64,000 nucleotides of DNA. Origin: Candidatus Freyarchaeota archaeon. Its GTDB lineage: Archaea > Asgardarchaeota > Jordiarchaeia > Jordiarchaeales > Jordiarchaeaceae. Location of the stretch: the NCBI GenBank assembly GCA_030587365.1, contig JAUQZE010000027.1, positions 248,001 through 312,000 of the forward strand, in the 5' to 3' direction. Shown piece after piece: positions 26,663-36,414 of the stretch; the first letter of the stretch is position 1; each line of letters begins with the position of its first letter. The notes under the pieces are model-generated. The model saw nothing but the letters and a program-made list of their open reading frames with translations. It did not search any database and was not told the DNA's origin. A program made the translations under genes and the position numbers.

Positions 26663-29600
26663 ATGAAACTGTCCAAAAAAATTATTGCCATTCTAGTAAT
26701 TTTCACATTTACAATCACCCTTTACGCAATTTTCACTACTATCCCCCCTCAAAATAACCCCACAAATCCAATAAGCAACAGTGGCCTAGACTTGACTTCA
26801 AAAATCGACCCATATCTCGTATCAATTATTAAGAGTGGGGCGTTCCCTGATTCTTATTCAACTAATATGATTATTATGTTCAGGGAAACAGACTTCAGTT
26901 CTGGTGTGCAAGCCCTGAATTCAATGTTTCCCGATATTGTAGTCAATAAAGTATACGATTACATACCAGCAATAGCTATAGAGTCTCCTCCTAGTAACAT
27001 CCAAAAAATTGCCTCTCTCCCCCAAGTAAGTAAGGTTTGGTACGATTATCCGATTCACCTGCAACCTATGAGTTTAAAACAATCAGACATATATAGCAAA
27101 GAAGTAGCTTACGACACCGAAATTGAGGACCTATGGGCTAAGAATCTTTCCGGAAGCGGTATAATAATAGCGCTTCTAGATAGCGGAATAGACACAAACC
27201 ATCCGGACTTAGACGACCTAGATGACAACAGTAGTACATTCGACCCCAAAGTTATAGCAAGCGTTTCTATGGTCGAATACGACCCGTATACCTTCGACTT
27301 TAACGGACATGGAACATACGTAGCAGGCATCATAGCGGGAACAGGAAACGCCTCCAATGGAACTTATAAGGGAATCGCTCCCCAAGCACAACTTTTAAAC
27401 GTAAAGGTCTTCGATATAGAGGGATTAAGCTTCTTTTCCTGGGTACTATCCGGAGTGGAATGGAGCGTTAGTCACGGAGCAGACATAATCATTGTTCCAT
27501 TCGCTGGACCAGGTTACCCAGACGACCCTCTATGCACCGCTGTGGACAAAGCTGTTAAATCCGGTGTCACCGTAATAGCGGCAGCAGGCGACGACGGTCC
27601 CGCTTACACCAGCGTGGGTTCACCGGGAATGGCATTAAGTCCTATAACCGTAGGATCCTACAACACCTCCTCAGGACTTGTATGTTTTAATAGCAGCCGG
27701 GGACCCAGCCTCTTCATGTGGACGGATCCTGACCTCGTTGCTCCGGGGTACAATATCACCTCGTGCAAAGCATCACCCCCTAATCTAGGGGTGAATATAA
27801 GCTTCCCCTCTATTCCTACTGGTGGATACGGTACCCCCCTTAATGAGAACGGGAATTATACTACTGCAACCGGGACACTTGCGGCGACAGCTTATGCGGC
27901 AGGAGCCGCGGCGCTTCTGCTTCAGGCTTTTCCCTTCCTAAGCCCTGAAGCGTTAAGAGTGGGAATGATGAGAACCGCCATAGATTTGGGTGAGGATCCT
28001 AACACTCAGGGAGCGGGGCGTCTGGATGCTAATGCAACCTACAATTACCTGAAAAATCTTGAAGGACCCTTAGGAAACATTACCCGGGTATTTACTCCCG
28101 CTTTACCTTATACTGGATTCTTCTTTACGAATGACACAACTTCTCAAATGTCAACGTACTGCATAGTTGGAACTTATGGAACTTTTGTAGGTATGCAGAC
28201 CCAAAACACCACATCTGGTTTTAACAGTACTCATTTACTGCAAGGGCGATTCGGAGTGAAATACAATGGAAGCGATAATGTTACTCTGTTTTTGCTCACA
28301 ACAGTATATCGGGAAATGCACTCAACAACGATACCTGGTGAAGACTATCAAAGGGCGTTAACAGTGCTGGGCAATGAAAATATGCTTATAGTCATATCCG
28401 TAGATTGCTGGAACAGTACCAACGCAACGGGAGCTTTCAGAATAACAGTCACTTTAGTAAATATCGGGAGCACCGCCCTCACAGATGTATCTCTATTAAC
28501 TTGCTGGGACATCGACCTTTTCCTAAACGAATCAATCTATACGAGTGACGACCATGCACAATACAATTCTACAGATGATCTAATTTATGCGAACAATAGC
28601 TACTACAATGAACCACTTACAGAATTCATATATGTGGGGTTCAAAAGCAACACTACCTCTACAGCTCATGAAGTTGGAGAAAACAATACTGTTTTAGAAC
28701 ACTTTCTAAACGATCAACTAAATAACTACTCTAGTTACGATGATGGTAATGTCGGTCTCGCGATGAAATGGAATCTAGCAGGGCAATTGGATCCTGGAAG
28801 CAATGTTGTTTTTGTGGGTGCTCTCGGGGTTGGTGGAGACTATAGTCAGATGTGGGACGCGATTAACAATGTATTGGCGGCGGAGGTGCGAAATGTTACA
28901 GATCTGTGTGTTGTTAATGCTTCTATTGGGCGGAACGGTAAAGTCTATACGCCCTTTGCGTCAGAAAGCGTTGTTCTAAACATTGGAAGTATGGTAACGA
29001 ATGCTACGGTTTTCTTTTTTTCAAATAAATCAACAGATGGAAGCAGCATTATTTATACAGAAATATTTCAATACCAGAACATTCAACCTTTTGCCTTCAA
29101 GAGAATATCAACAAGCTGGGAACCCACAAACAGTGGGGTGTACTCTGTGGGTTGGGTAACAACCGAGCTTCCAAACTTTTTAACACTAGAACAAATACTC
29201 TCAGGTAACCTCACGTTTAATATGAGTGAAACTTACCTATTGGATAATTTCATTGCTAGAAACGTTTTCGTTGGCGACCCTCCCAATTGTATTATTCTTT
29301 TTCCGACCTCTATTCCCAATAAACCCTTCGAACTTAATTTCCCCCTGGATTTTGCATACTCCAATTTGACAATAGTGAGTTCCTACCATCTGGAAAATGT
29401 TCAAGTAGCGTATTCTGGTAATGCAACCCAACTTTTCAACGAAACCCCAACAGTTCTAATTAGGGACAACTACGCTAACATTCTGATATCCTTTAACGCC
29501 ACATATTTTCCACGTCCGGGCTACTACAGCGGTCTAATCAGCATTACAGCTAATGGAGAACACCTAGGAAACGTGAATATCAGTTTTAATCTGAGTTATC

Positions 29601-30916
29601 CCGAAGGTAGATTATTCTTTGACAGCATTCATAATGAAATAGGTTTAGAGAGCTGGGGGAGGAGACTCTACAGCATTTACAGCGGCTACTTCCAATTCTC
29701 TGAAGAAATCTTTAAACAAGGACATGACATAGACGAAATTCCCTTCCTAACCGAATACAACAGCACCCTTCTCTCATTTTACGACGGAATACTAATTTTT
29801 GCCCCAGTAAAGGGCTTCACTCCACAAGAAAACGCCACTCTCCACAGCCTCCTTAATAATGGGACAAGTATTCTGATCTGCGTAGACCCAGAAAACGAGT
29901 GTAACTGGACCGCGGTGAACATGATAACACAACCCTACGGAATCACAGTCGTTGCAAACGAGACGGGAACAATAATAATCACCTCGGCAAATATGTCTCA
30001 ATCCCACCCAGTTACTAGTAACCTTAGCAGTATAGAAATGGACTCCGTAGCGATTCTAAATGTTAGTACAGGTCTGGGAGCGGTAGCGCTTGCCAACACC
30101 TCCAATGGAACCGTAATAGCCGCTGCAAATGCGGGTTACGGAAAACTTCTGGTTATCGGAGACTCTTCGATTTTTGACAGCCGCCACCTAAACCTTTCAG
30201 ACAACGCTCGTCTTGCACTCAATGCTATTAACTGGCTGCTAGAAAACAGAATGATACTCAATGTAGAGGTATCTTCACCCAATCCGGGCGGTATACTCTA
30301 TATTGGAGACAATTTATATGCTTCAATACACATCACCGACATTCACGGAAATGACATTTCAAGCAATATAACAATATTCACAATTTTCGTTTTACCTAAC
30401 GGAACCATTTTTCCGATGTTCGCATTTCACTACAAAGAAGGATGGTACACCACCTTCTTCTTCACATACTTTACAAATAAAACGGGAGACTATACTATGG
30501 TCATCTATGCAGACGCTCCTAACTATACAACCACACACTACATTTACAATTTCAAAGTAGAACCCGCCAGACTAACTGTACCTCCACTCTTTTATTTTCC
30601 CCAAGCATCGAGGGAATACGCAATTTTCGGATTCACCTTCCTAGGAGTAATCACCTTGATAGCCGGTTCCGCCTACCTATTAGAAAGGAGACGCCTCCGC
30701 AAGAAAACACTAATACCCGAACTCGATAGAGACCTCAGGAATACCATAAGGAACACTGTAAACGAGGTAAGAGCAGTAAACAAGGAAATCGACCGAGAAC
30801 TATCCAAAAAAGACATAGATGACTTCGATAGAATCAGAATAATACACGAAAAACTCAGAAGACTTAGAAAAGCACTCGACAAAGCCAAAAAAGTAGCAGA
30901 ACGAGTAGGCGAGTGA
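26663..30916 (+). CDS. Giant surface subtilase (S8) with substituted catalytic residues
   Basis: 1417 residues. Order of parts: signal peptide (1-25), an I9-like propeptide (66-131), an S8 fold (about 155-460), a long beta-rich Asn/Thr-rich ectodomain with many N-glycosylation sequons, a GATase/DUF4350-like segment near 1030-1170, one C-terminal membrane span, and a ~70-residue cytoplasmic coiled coil. The catalytic Asp (Asp173 in LLDSGID) and His (His216 in GHGTYVAG) are present. The oxyanion Asn is Asp310 (AAGDDGP). The usual GTSMATP block reads GTLAATA, so the nucleophile Ser is Leu406. It is therefore likely a non-proteolytic surface protein. It is divergent from an ABC exporter operon with only 66 bases between. 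Confidence 0.85.
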   Translation: MKLSKKIIAILVIFTFTITLYAIFTTIPPQNNPTNPISNSGLDLTSKIDPYLVSIIKSGAFPDSYSTNMIIMFRETDFSSGVQALNSMFPDIVVNKVYDYIPAIAIESPPSNIQKIASLPQVSKVWYDYPIHLQPMSLKQSDIYSKEVAYDTEIEDLWAKNLSGSGIIIALLDSGIDTNHPDLDDLDDNSSTFDPKVIASVSMVEYDPYTFDFNGHGTYVAGIIAGTGNASNGTYKGIAPQAQLLNVKVFDIEGLSFFSWVLSGVEWSVSHGADIIIVPFAGPGYPDDPLCTAVDKAVKSGVTVIAAAGDDGPAYTSVGSPGMALSPITVGSYNTSSGLVCFNSSRGPSLFMWTDPDLVAPGYNITSCKASPPNLGVNISFPSIPTGGYGTPLNENGNYTTATGTLAATAYAAGAAALLLQAFPFLSPEALRVGMMRTAIDLGEDPNTQGAGRLDANATYNYLKNLEGPLGNITRVFTPALPYTGFFFTNDTTSQMSTYCIVGTYGTFVGMQTQNTTSGFNSTHLLQGRFGVKYNGSDNVTLFLLTTVYREMHSTTIPGEDYQRALTVLGNENMLIVISVDCWNSTNATGAFRITVTLVNIGSTALTDVSLLTCWDIDLFLNESIYTSDDHAQYNSTDDLIYANNSYYNEPLTEFIYVGFKSNTTSTAHEVGENNTVLEHFLNDQLNNYSSYDDGNVGLAMKWNLAGQLDPGSNVVFVGALGVGGDYSQMWDAINNVLAAEVRNVTDLCVVNASIGRNGKVYTPFASESVVLNIGSMVTNATVFFFSNKSTDGSSIIYTEIFQYQNIQPFAFKRISTSWEPTNSGVYSVGWVTTELPNFLTLEQILSGNLTFNMSETYLLDNFIARNVFVGDPPNCIILFPTSIPNKPFELNFPLDFAYSNLTIVSSYHLENVQVAYSGNATQLFNETPTVLIRDNYANILISFNATYFPRPGYYSGLISITANGEHLGNVNISFNLSYPEGRLFFDSIHNEIGLESWGRRLYSIYSGYFQFSEEIFKQGHDIDEIPFLTEYNSTLLSFYDGILIFAPVKGFTPQENATLHSLLNNGTSILICVDPENECNWTAVNMITQPYGITVVANETGTIIITSANMSQSHPVTSNLSSIEMDSVAILNVSTGLGAVALANTSNGTVIAAANAGYGKLLVIGDSSIFDSRHLNLSDNARLALNAINWLLENRMILNVEVSSPNPGGILYIGDNLYASIHITDIHGNDISSNITIFTIFVLPNGTIFPMFAFHYKEGWYTTFFFTYFTNKTGDYTMVIYADAPNYTTTHYIYNFKVEPARLTVPPLFYFPQASREYAIFGFTFLGVITLIAGSAYLLERRRLRKKTLIPELDRDLRNTIRNTVNEVRAVNKEIDRELSKKDIDDFDRIRIIHEKLRRLRKALDKAKKVAERVGE

Positions 30917-30923
30917 ACTACCC

Positions 30924-31787
30924 TCAGCTATCCGCAGGGGGTAACTTGGAATTTGAATTTTGGGTAAGGCTGCTTTTTAGGTTGTCTACTAAATTTCTAA
31001 TTCTTCTTCGCGAGGTTTTAGGCAGGTCCCACAGCATGTTCTCCACTCTTTTTATGTAGTCCTCGGCTGTTTCCTTAAGTTTTTCTTTAACATAGATTTC
31101 AATGGCTTTCACATAGTTGTCTGCAGCTTTCACAGGTTCCTCTTTCTCCTCAAATATTTCACTTATGCAAACTAGCGTGTCAGCGTAACCGACCATGTCA
31201 TTAATTCCTTCAAATTCTTTCAACGCTTTTTTATAATATTCCAAGGCTTCATCATAATTCTCAAGCTCAAGTTGAGCGTTTCCCAGATCTATAAGGACGC
31301 TAGCTCCTGCTTCATCGTTTTTGAGCGACTTGTATTCTTTTAATGCCTGATTTAGAAGTTCTATCCCTTTTTCATTTTGTTCGTCTTGTAGGTAAGCTAA
31401 TCCCAGGGCGTAGGTTGTGTCTGTGATGTATTCTGGCACATTCTGCTTTTGATAAATTTCGAGTGCCTTCTGCCCATTTTTTATTGCTTCCTTATTTTCT
31501 CCCAGGTTTGAAAGAGAAACGCATAAATTGTAAGCGGAATCAGCTATTCCTGATTCATCGTGAAGTTTTTCGTAATTTTCTAAGGCCATTTTATAAAGTT
31601 TTGCAGCCTCTTCATGTTTATCCATCCTTGTTAATACTAATCCTTTTTCTATATAAACCTGAGAAGCTAATTCTATATTTCCCGCCTTTTCGGCGTCCTT
31701 TTCTATCTGGGTATAGACTTCTACTGCTTCCTCCAATTTATCCTCCTCTTCTAGCATCCTTGCCTTTTGAATTAACTCTTCAGTCAT
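30924..31787 (-). CDS. TPR-repeat protein
   Basis: About 287 residues from the ATG at 31787; the longer frame to 31853 lacks a ribosome site, while GGAGG lies 9 bases before 31787. It is built almost wholly of tetratricopeptide repeats (for example LEEAVEVYTQIEKDAEKAG and DEALEYYKKALKEFEG), about six in number, ending in a charged helix. TPR proteins are interaction scaffolds. It converges on the subtilase with 7 bases between and lies in a minus-strand run with longin-like and giant TPR genes. Confidence 0.85.
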   Translation of the reverse strand: MTEELIQKARMLEEEDKLEEAVEVYTQIEKDAEKAGNIELASQVYIEKGLVLTRMDKHEEAAKLYKMALENYEKLHDESGIADSAYNLCVSLSNLGENKEAIKNGQKALEIYQKQNVPEYITDTTYALGLAYLQDEQNEKGIELLNQALKEYKSLKNDEAGASVLIDLGNAQLELENYDEALEYYKKALKEFEGINDMVGYADTLVCISEIFEEKEEPVKAADNYVKAIEIYVKEKLKETAEDYIKRVENMLWDLPKTSRRRIRNLVDNLKSSLTQNSNSKLPPADS

Positions 31788-31929
31788 TCCTGATATTCCT
31801 CCAGCATTTCTCCAGTCTAAAGTTAACTTGTATTTTTTCAACGATTTTTGCAATTTGATTTTTCTATAAACCTCTTTGGAGTAATGGTGGAAACCCTTAT
31901 TTATTCTTTAATTAAACGCCTTTAACTTT

Positions 31930-32172
31930 TTAGTCATATTTTGCTATCTTGAATGTTTGAACATATTCCCCGTTAAACTTTTTTAGAATTTTCGAGTTGG
32001 CGTTACATATATTCTTTATTATCCAAAATTGAGTAGTATTAAATCTTTCCCTAATAGTGAACCCGTTTAAAAAATCTTTCAGAACTGTTTGCAGGATTAA
32101 TAATATTCCGATGGAAGCTACCTCTTGCAATAAGGTTTTTGTAATAGCTGTAAAAATAAAATAAGGAAACAT
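31930..32172 (-). CDS. Small hypothetical protein, perhaps 5' truncated
   Basis: An 80-residue frame from the ATG at 32172, ending GEYVQTFKIAKYD. The sense frame continues about 14 codons upstream (ELVYEKSFEM) to a TAG, which may mean the N-terminus is lost or a non-AUG start is used. Hydrophobic helices dominate the N-terminal half. It is not recognised; its place between TPR and longin genes suggests relation to that group. Confidence 0.4.
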   Translation of the reverse strand: MFPYFIFTAITKTLLQEVASIGILLILQTVLKDFLNGFTIRERFNTTQFWIIKNICNANSKILKKFNGEYVQTFKIAKYD

Positions 32173-32300
32173 TTCAAAAGATTTCTCATAAACCAGCTCG
32201 ATTGATGACTTCTAAAAAAAGATTAAATCACATTTAATTTCACGTAATCCTTTTACCTAGCTTAATAGTTATGAAACATGGTATATTGAAAATAAGAGTT

Positions 32301-32726
32301 TTATACCAGTTCCCTTTCTATGGATCGAAGTTTATCATCTAAGTCTTCAATTTCTTTTTTATTTTGATACATCCTTATTATTTTATCAACTTCCTCAGCA
32401 AATTTTTCGAATTCCTTCTTATCTTCTGTTTTCATTATTGGCTGTTTGAATTCTGTCCAAAATTTTATCTCTAGATTATCTAGAGTTTCTGACACCTCAT
32501 CTTCCTTATCTGTAAATAAGACGAAAAATACGTCTCTAGACAATTTATATCTGAATAGCATGTTTTCCAAGGTTATAGACCTTACAGAATTCCCGGAAAT
32601 ACTATCTGCAAAAGTGTGAATAGCTGAAAGCAAATTTGAAATATCTGGTCCTGATTTGGGCATCCCAAAAAATCTCTCAAAAATACATTCTCCCGTTCTC
32701 TTAATTACCCACAAACCATGAATCAT
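32301..32726 (-). CDS. Longin/roadblock-like domain protein
   Basis: 141 residues. The strand pattern GLWVIKRTGECIFERFFG, then a helix (LLSAIHTFADSIS), then strands (RYKLSRDVFFVLFTD) and a helix matches a longin-type fold. A charged coiled coil of ~35 residues follows. Longin and roadblock proteins serve small-GTPase and membrane-traffic systems and are expanded in Asgard archaea. The fold call is by pattern, not by invariant residues. The giant TPR gene lies 41 bases upstream in the same direction, so they may be co-expressed. Confidence 0.6.
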   Translation of the reverse strand: MIHGLWVIKRTGECIFERFFGMPKSGPDISNLLSAIHTFADSISGNSVRSITLENMLFRYKLSRDVFFVLFTDKEDEVSETLDNLEIKFWTEFKQPIMKTEDKKEFEKFAEEVDKIIRMYQNKKEIEDLDDKLRSIERELV

Positions 32727-32766
32727 TCTAGATTCACCAGCTCCTTAGCTAAAAAGTCTACATTTA

Positions 32767-35700
32767 TTAACTTACTAGAATAGGGATATTTAGTTTGAAA
32801 AATTTCTTATTCTTGTTTTCATCACTATAAATTATGGTTGGCTGGTAATTAACCATTCCTGATTTACTTGGCGTAACTTTTATGGTTAATTTTTCCGTTT
32901 CTCCTTTTTGCAGTTTTTTTCCATTTAGAGGTAAAGAATATTTTTTAACTTTCAGCACAGAATCTGAACCCTGGGATTCGGGTGGAGTAATAGTTTCAAT
33001 AGTACCCAAAAGTTCATCGACATTAAGGAGTAATTTTTTTGATGTTTCCCCACTTTTAATCTTGAAATCCGGTGGAATAACATTTTCGATTCTATCTAAG
33101 GTCGCTGTCTTTGCACCGATGTTGGTAATCTCCAAGAATATAGTGATCTCCTCCTCTGGTTGAAAAACACTATAGGCTATTGGTTTCATTACACGTAGGA
33201 TTACAAATGCGTTTTCTAGGACTTCTTTTGGAATTGAAACTGTGTAACCTTCTCCTCCTTCAGGGGTTTTTGTACTTTCAACTAAACTTAGATATTCACG
33301 TAGAGTTTGCCTTCTCTTTATTTTTTCCAGCTCAGAAGCAGCTTCTTCCTTCATGTAGATGTGGCCCGATTTTTTGAAAATGTCAATAGCATTCTTGAAG
33401 CCTTTCTCCATCATTGAATAATAACTCATTTTCGTCTCGGCAACATATTCCAGTTCCAATTTTTTGCTGTATCTAATTCCATCCAAGTAATTTTTCATTG
33501 CTTCTAGATAATCGGCGTAGTTATTCAGCCCTGCTTCCTGGAAAAATTTTTGAGCTCTCTCAAAATAGGTTGTGGCGTTTATGTACTCTTTCATAGGGTC
33601 CTTTTCCGCTTCCCTGCATCTAACTAGGTTTTCCATACCGTAACAAAGGTCTGAATAACCCTTTGATACATTTTTCATCCTCTCCTTTGTAAAAAGAACT
33701 GAGCATTCTTGGAACAATTGTGCAGCCGCTTGATACATTTCCAATCTGTTATCTACTTGTGCTTTCTCTAGTTCTGAAAGGGCTTTAATAAAGACGATTT
33801 GCGCGTTTATATCTTCCGGAACTATAGATGTCTTGGTTGGTATTGTCTCCAATTTTTCTTTTGCCGCTGTGAAATGTACTATTGCCGCCTCCCGCTTGCC
33901 TTCTTTATCTGAGATAAGTCCTCTCTCAATTTCTGCTTTTGCTTCGGCAAAGTCTGCGAATATTTTCGCTGTATCTAAATTACTTACACTCAGAAAAGTT
34001 TGAGCTGCTGAGCTAAAAAGTTGTGTGGCTTTTTCCCCTTCCTTACCCATACTTGCTGCATCTGCTTCCAATAGTTTAGCTCTCGCTGCAAAAAAGTTCG
34101 CTTCCCACTCATGTGTTTTCGGGAAGATCGGCAATGCTTTTTCATAATAATCCTTGGCTGTTACCCAGTCTTCTTTCTCCTTCTCTTTCGCTAACTCGAT
34201 ATGGTGCATTGCCTTTGTGAATTTTACATTATCCTTTAGTTCAGGGTGCTCTAGGGAAGCTTGTTCATATTTTTTGGAGGCCTCGAGATAGTAGTCTGAA
34301 GACATTTTATAATTCCCTTTCCGGTCATCCACTTCTCCCAATTTACATAGGGCCCCCGCGGATAACACAATCCAATTAGCGTTAGTATAGAGTTTTGAGG
34401 CATCAGCAAAAGAAATCTTAGCCTTTCTATAGTATTCATCCTGGTTAGAGAGGTTCCACAAGTCCTCACATATAAAACCAAGAGAAATGAGGATATGTGC
34501 AGCTTTTAGATCCTCCTTCTGAAGCTTGTATCTTTCAGTAGCGGTTTCGGCGAAACTCTTAGCTCTTTCCAAGATTTCAATTTTTTCTTGATCAGTATTC
34601 CCAACTTTTGAGAGATAAAATCCTGCTCTACTAGCAACCTCAAAGGCTGGGTTTCTCTTGCCAACTTTTTCAAAATATTCGACTGCCCTCTCTCCGTATC
34701 TGAAGGCCCGTGAACGAAGATCTCTAACCCTTTCCAGCTCATCTGAGGTTAATTCTTTGTTCTCACTTATCATCGAAGTCACTAACACGTATTTGGCCAT
34801 GCTTAGATATAGTGTTCCAAGAAATGTGAAATCGTTTGGTAGTTTCTTAACGTATTCTAATGCTTCCCGTCCTATGGAAGCCCCTTCTCTCAAAATATCT
34901 CGTTTCAACACCTCACTTTGAAGAAATTTTGAATAATCCGCTATTACTCCAGGTATTTCTGCAAGAGCTTTAGCACTAAGCCAAGTTTCCTCCAGTATTC
35001 TGGCATACTTAAGGCACTCCCTGAAATCATCATAGGCCGATTTCAAAAATGCTTCATACTCACTCACAATCCGAGTCATTTCCGAAAGTTCTTTATTAGC
35101 CATCGCAGAAACAAGGTAAGCCTCTGCAATAAGGCTCAGTTCCTTATCCTTAAGAAGACTAGGTAACGCCTGTTCAGCCAGCTTTTTGGCGCTCTGTAAT
35201 AAACGGAATCTTTCGTCAGTATTTTTAACAAATGCGGCCTGGTTGAAATCGGCCCAAGATTGATTATAAACCCCAAAGCCTTCGCAGAAAGGTAACTCCT
35301 TCGCTTGAGATTTTGTTACATCCTCACGTATAGTTGATAGCGTCATTTTTTTGCTTTCATCCGGTTCTTGCGACTCCAAAACCCTCGCAATTTTTGCCTT
35401 ATTAACTAAACTTGAAAAACAAAGTGGAGGTCTTTCCTTATTGGCGATTTGTAAAAACTTTTCCGAGTTATTAAAGTTAGTAATTGCACTAGTTAAGGTT
35501 TCTTCTCGTTCTTCTTCATCAATGTAGACATAGTTTCTCAGTTTTGCAATACCTGACCAATACTCAACAATACCTGCCTTTTCAAAATTCTCATATTTCT
35601 GATAAATTGCGGAACACTTTTCCAATCCCTCAACAATGCCCAAAAACTTGCTCTTTCTTTTGGTTAAATCCTGCTCCTCCAACGAATTCGCGAGATCTGA

Positions 35701-36045
35701 GAAAAACAGAGAACTATCGATAATTGCCCCCCTAATATCAGGTTTAATATCCTCCGCCCCAAGTTTGATGTAAACTTTTCTGGTCGATTCCCAGAAATCT
35801 CTCGCACTTTTTAATAGTATTTTAAAATCTTCAATGCTTTCTGCCCTATTAATCTGTAAAAGACTACAATGCCCCGCAAAATAGTTTGCTTCCGCTTCCT
35901 TCAGTTTATCATTTAGGACAGCGTAGAGTTCACTTGCTTCAACATAGTTTTTAACCGCGTTGATAGAATTTCCTTTTTTTTCAGATTCGTATGCTGCTGC
36001 AAAAGCTTTATCCGCCCTTTCAAGACTAGGCTTTTTACCAGGCAA
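32767..36045 (-). CDS. 1092-residue TPR scaffold with a C-terminal Ig-like domain
   Basis: Residues ~1-900 are degenerate helical TPR-like repeats (recurring A-x-x-Y-x-x-A patterns, for example EAEANYFAGH and YYEKALPIFPKTHEWEANFFAARAKLLEAD). The C-terminal ~150 residues form a beta-sandwich (AYSVFQPEEEITIFLEITNIG ... LTIKVTPSKSG) like CARDB or other Ig-like modules. No signal peptide or membrane span is seen, so it is probably cytoplasmic. The start is TTG. It heads a run that continues with the longin-like and second TPR genes. Confidence 0.8.
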   Translation of the reverse strand: MPGKKPSLERADKAFAAAYESEKKGNSINAVKNYVEASELYAVLNDKLKEAEANYFAGHCSLLQINRAESIEDFKILLKSARDFWESTRKVYIKLGAEDIKPDIRGAIIDSSLFFSDLANSLEEQDLTKRKSKFLGIVEGLEKCSAIYQKYENFEKAGIVEYWSGIAKLRNYVYIDEEEREETLTSAITNFNNSEKFLQIANKERPPLCFSSLVNKAKIARVLESQEPDESKKMTLSTIREDVTKSQAKELPFCEGFGVYNQSWADFNQAAFVKNTDERFRLLQSAKKLAEQALPSLLKDKELSLIAEAYLVSAMANKELSEMTRIVSEYEAFLKSAYDDFRECLKYARILEETWLSAKALAEIPGVIADYSKFLQSEVLKRDILREGASIGREALEYVKKLPNDFTFLGTLYLSMAKYVLVTSMISENKELTSDELERVRDLRSRAFRYGERAVEYFEKVGKRNPAFEVASRAGFYLSKVGNTDQEKIEILERAKSFAETATERYKLQKEDLKAAHILISLGFICEDLWNLSNQDEYYRKAKISFADASKLYTNANWIVLSAGALCKLGEVDDRKGNYKMSSDYYLEASKKYEQASLEHPELKDNVKFTKAMHHIELAKEKEKEDWVTAKDYYEKALPIFPKTHEWEANFFAARAKLLEADAASMGKEGEKATQLFSSAAQTFLSVSNLDTAKIFADFAEAKAEIERGLISDKEGKREAAIVHFTAAKEKLETIPTKTSIVPEDINAQIVFIKALSELEKAQVDNRLEMYQAAAQLFQECSVLFTKERMKNVSKGYSDLCYGMENLVRCREAEKDPMKEYINATTYFERAQKFFQEAGLNNYADYLEAMKNYLDGIRYSKKLELEYVAETKMSYYSMMEKGFKNAIDIFKKSGHIYMKEEAASELEKIKRRQTLREYLSLVESTKTPEGGEGYTVSIPKEVLENAFVILRVMKPIAYSVFQPEEEITIFLEITNIGAKTATLDRIENVIPPDFKIKSGETSKKLLLNVDELLGTIETITPPESQGSDSVLKVKKYSLPLNGKKLQKGETEKLTIKVTPSKSGMVNYQPTIIYSDENKNKKFFKLNIPILVS

Positions 36046-36339
36046 CTTTTAACCCTCATTAACGCAGTATAATTTTGATAATGTGCCATTACAATTGAGT
36101 AATAATCTTCGTGAAATCCATTAATCTTCTCCATAAATTTGGTTATTTGCTAACTTGTTTCTCGGTGCGATTTTAGTCATGTATAAGGTGAACAACATTA
36201 GTAAATAAATCTGTACTGTCAGATACTATATGAATAAATTCTCTTGCCTAACTAATATAAATATAATTCAAAACGTTAAACTCTGCAAAAAAACTTTTTA
36301 ACATTTAATTTAAGAACTGCACTGATAGAACACTAGCTA
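36046..36339. other. AT-rich intergenic region upstream of the giant TPR gene
   Basis: About 290 bases, very AT-rich, with several TATA-like boxes on the minus strand (for example TAATATAAATATAA near 36255-36270). Nothing else is seen. The adjoining 36340-36414 is more GC-rich and continues the threonine synthase frame past its stop. Confidence 0.35.
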
Positions 36340-36414
36340 GCAGGGCGAAATTCCGAGAACGGCGTCTACTAACCCCGCAGCTTCCAATTCTGGCTTGGTA
36401 GTGGCGAATGTAAA

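Noticed and set aside
26663..30916. An active secreted subtilisin
   Set aside because: The catalytic serine and oxyanion asparagine are replaced (Leu406 and Asp310), so protease activity is unlikely.
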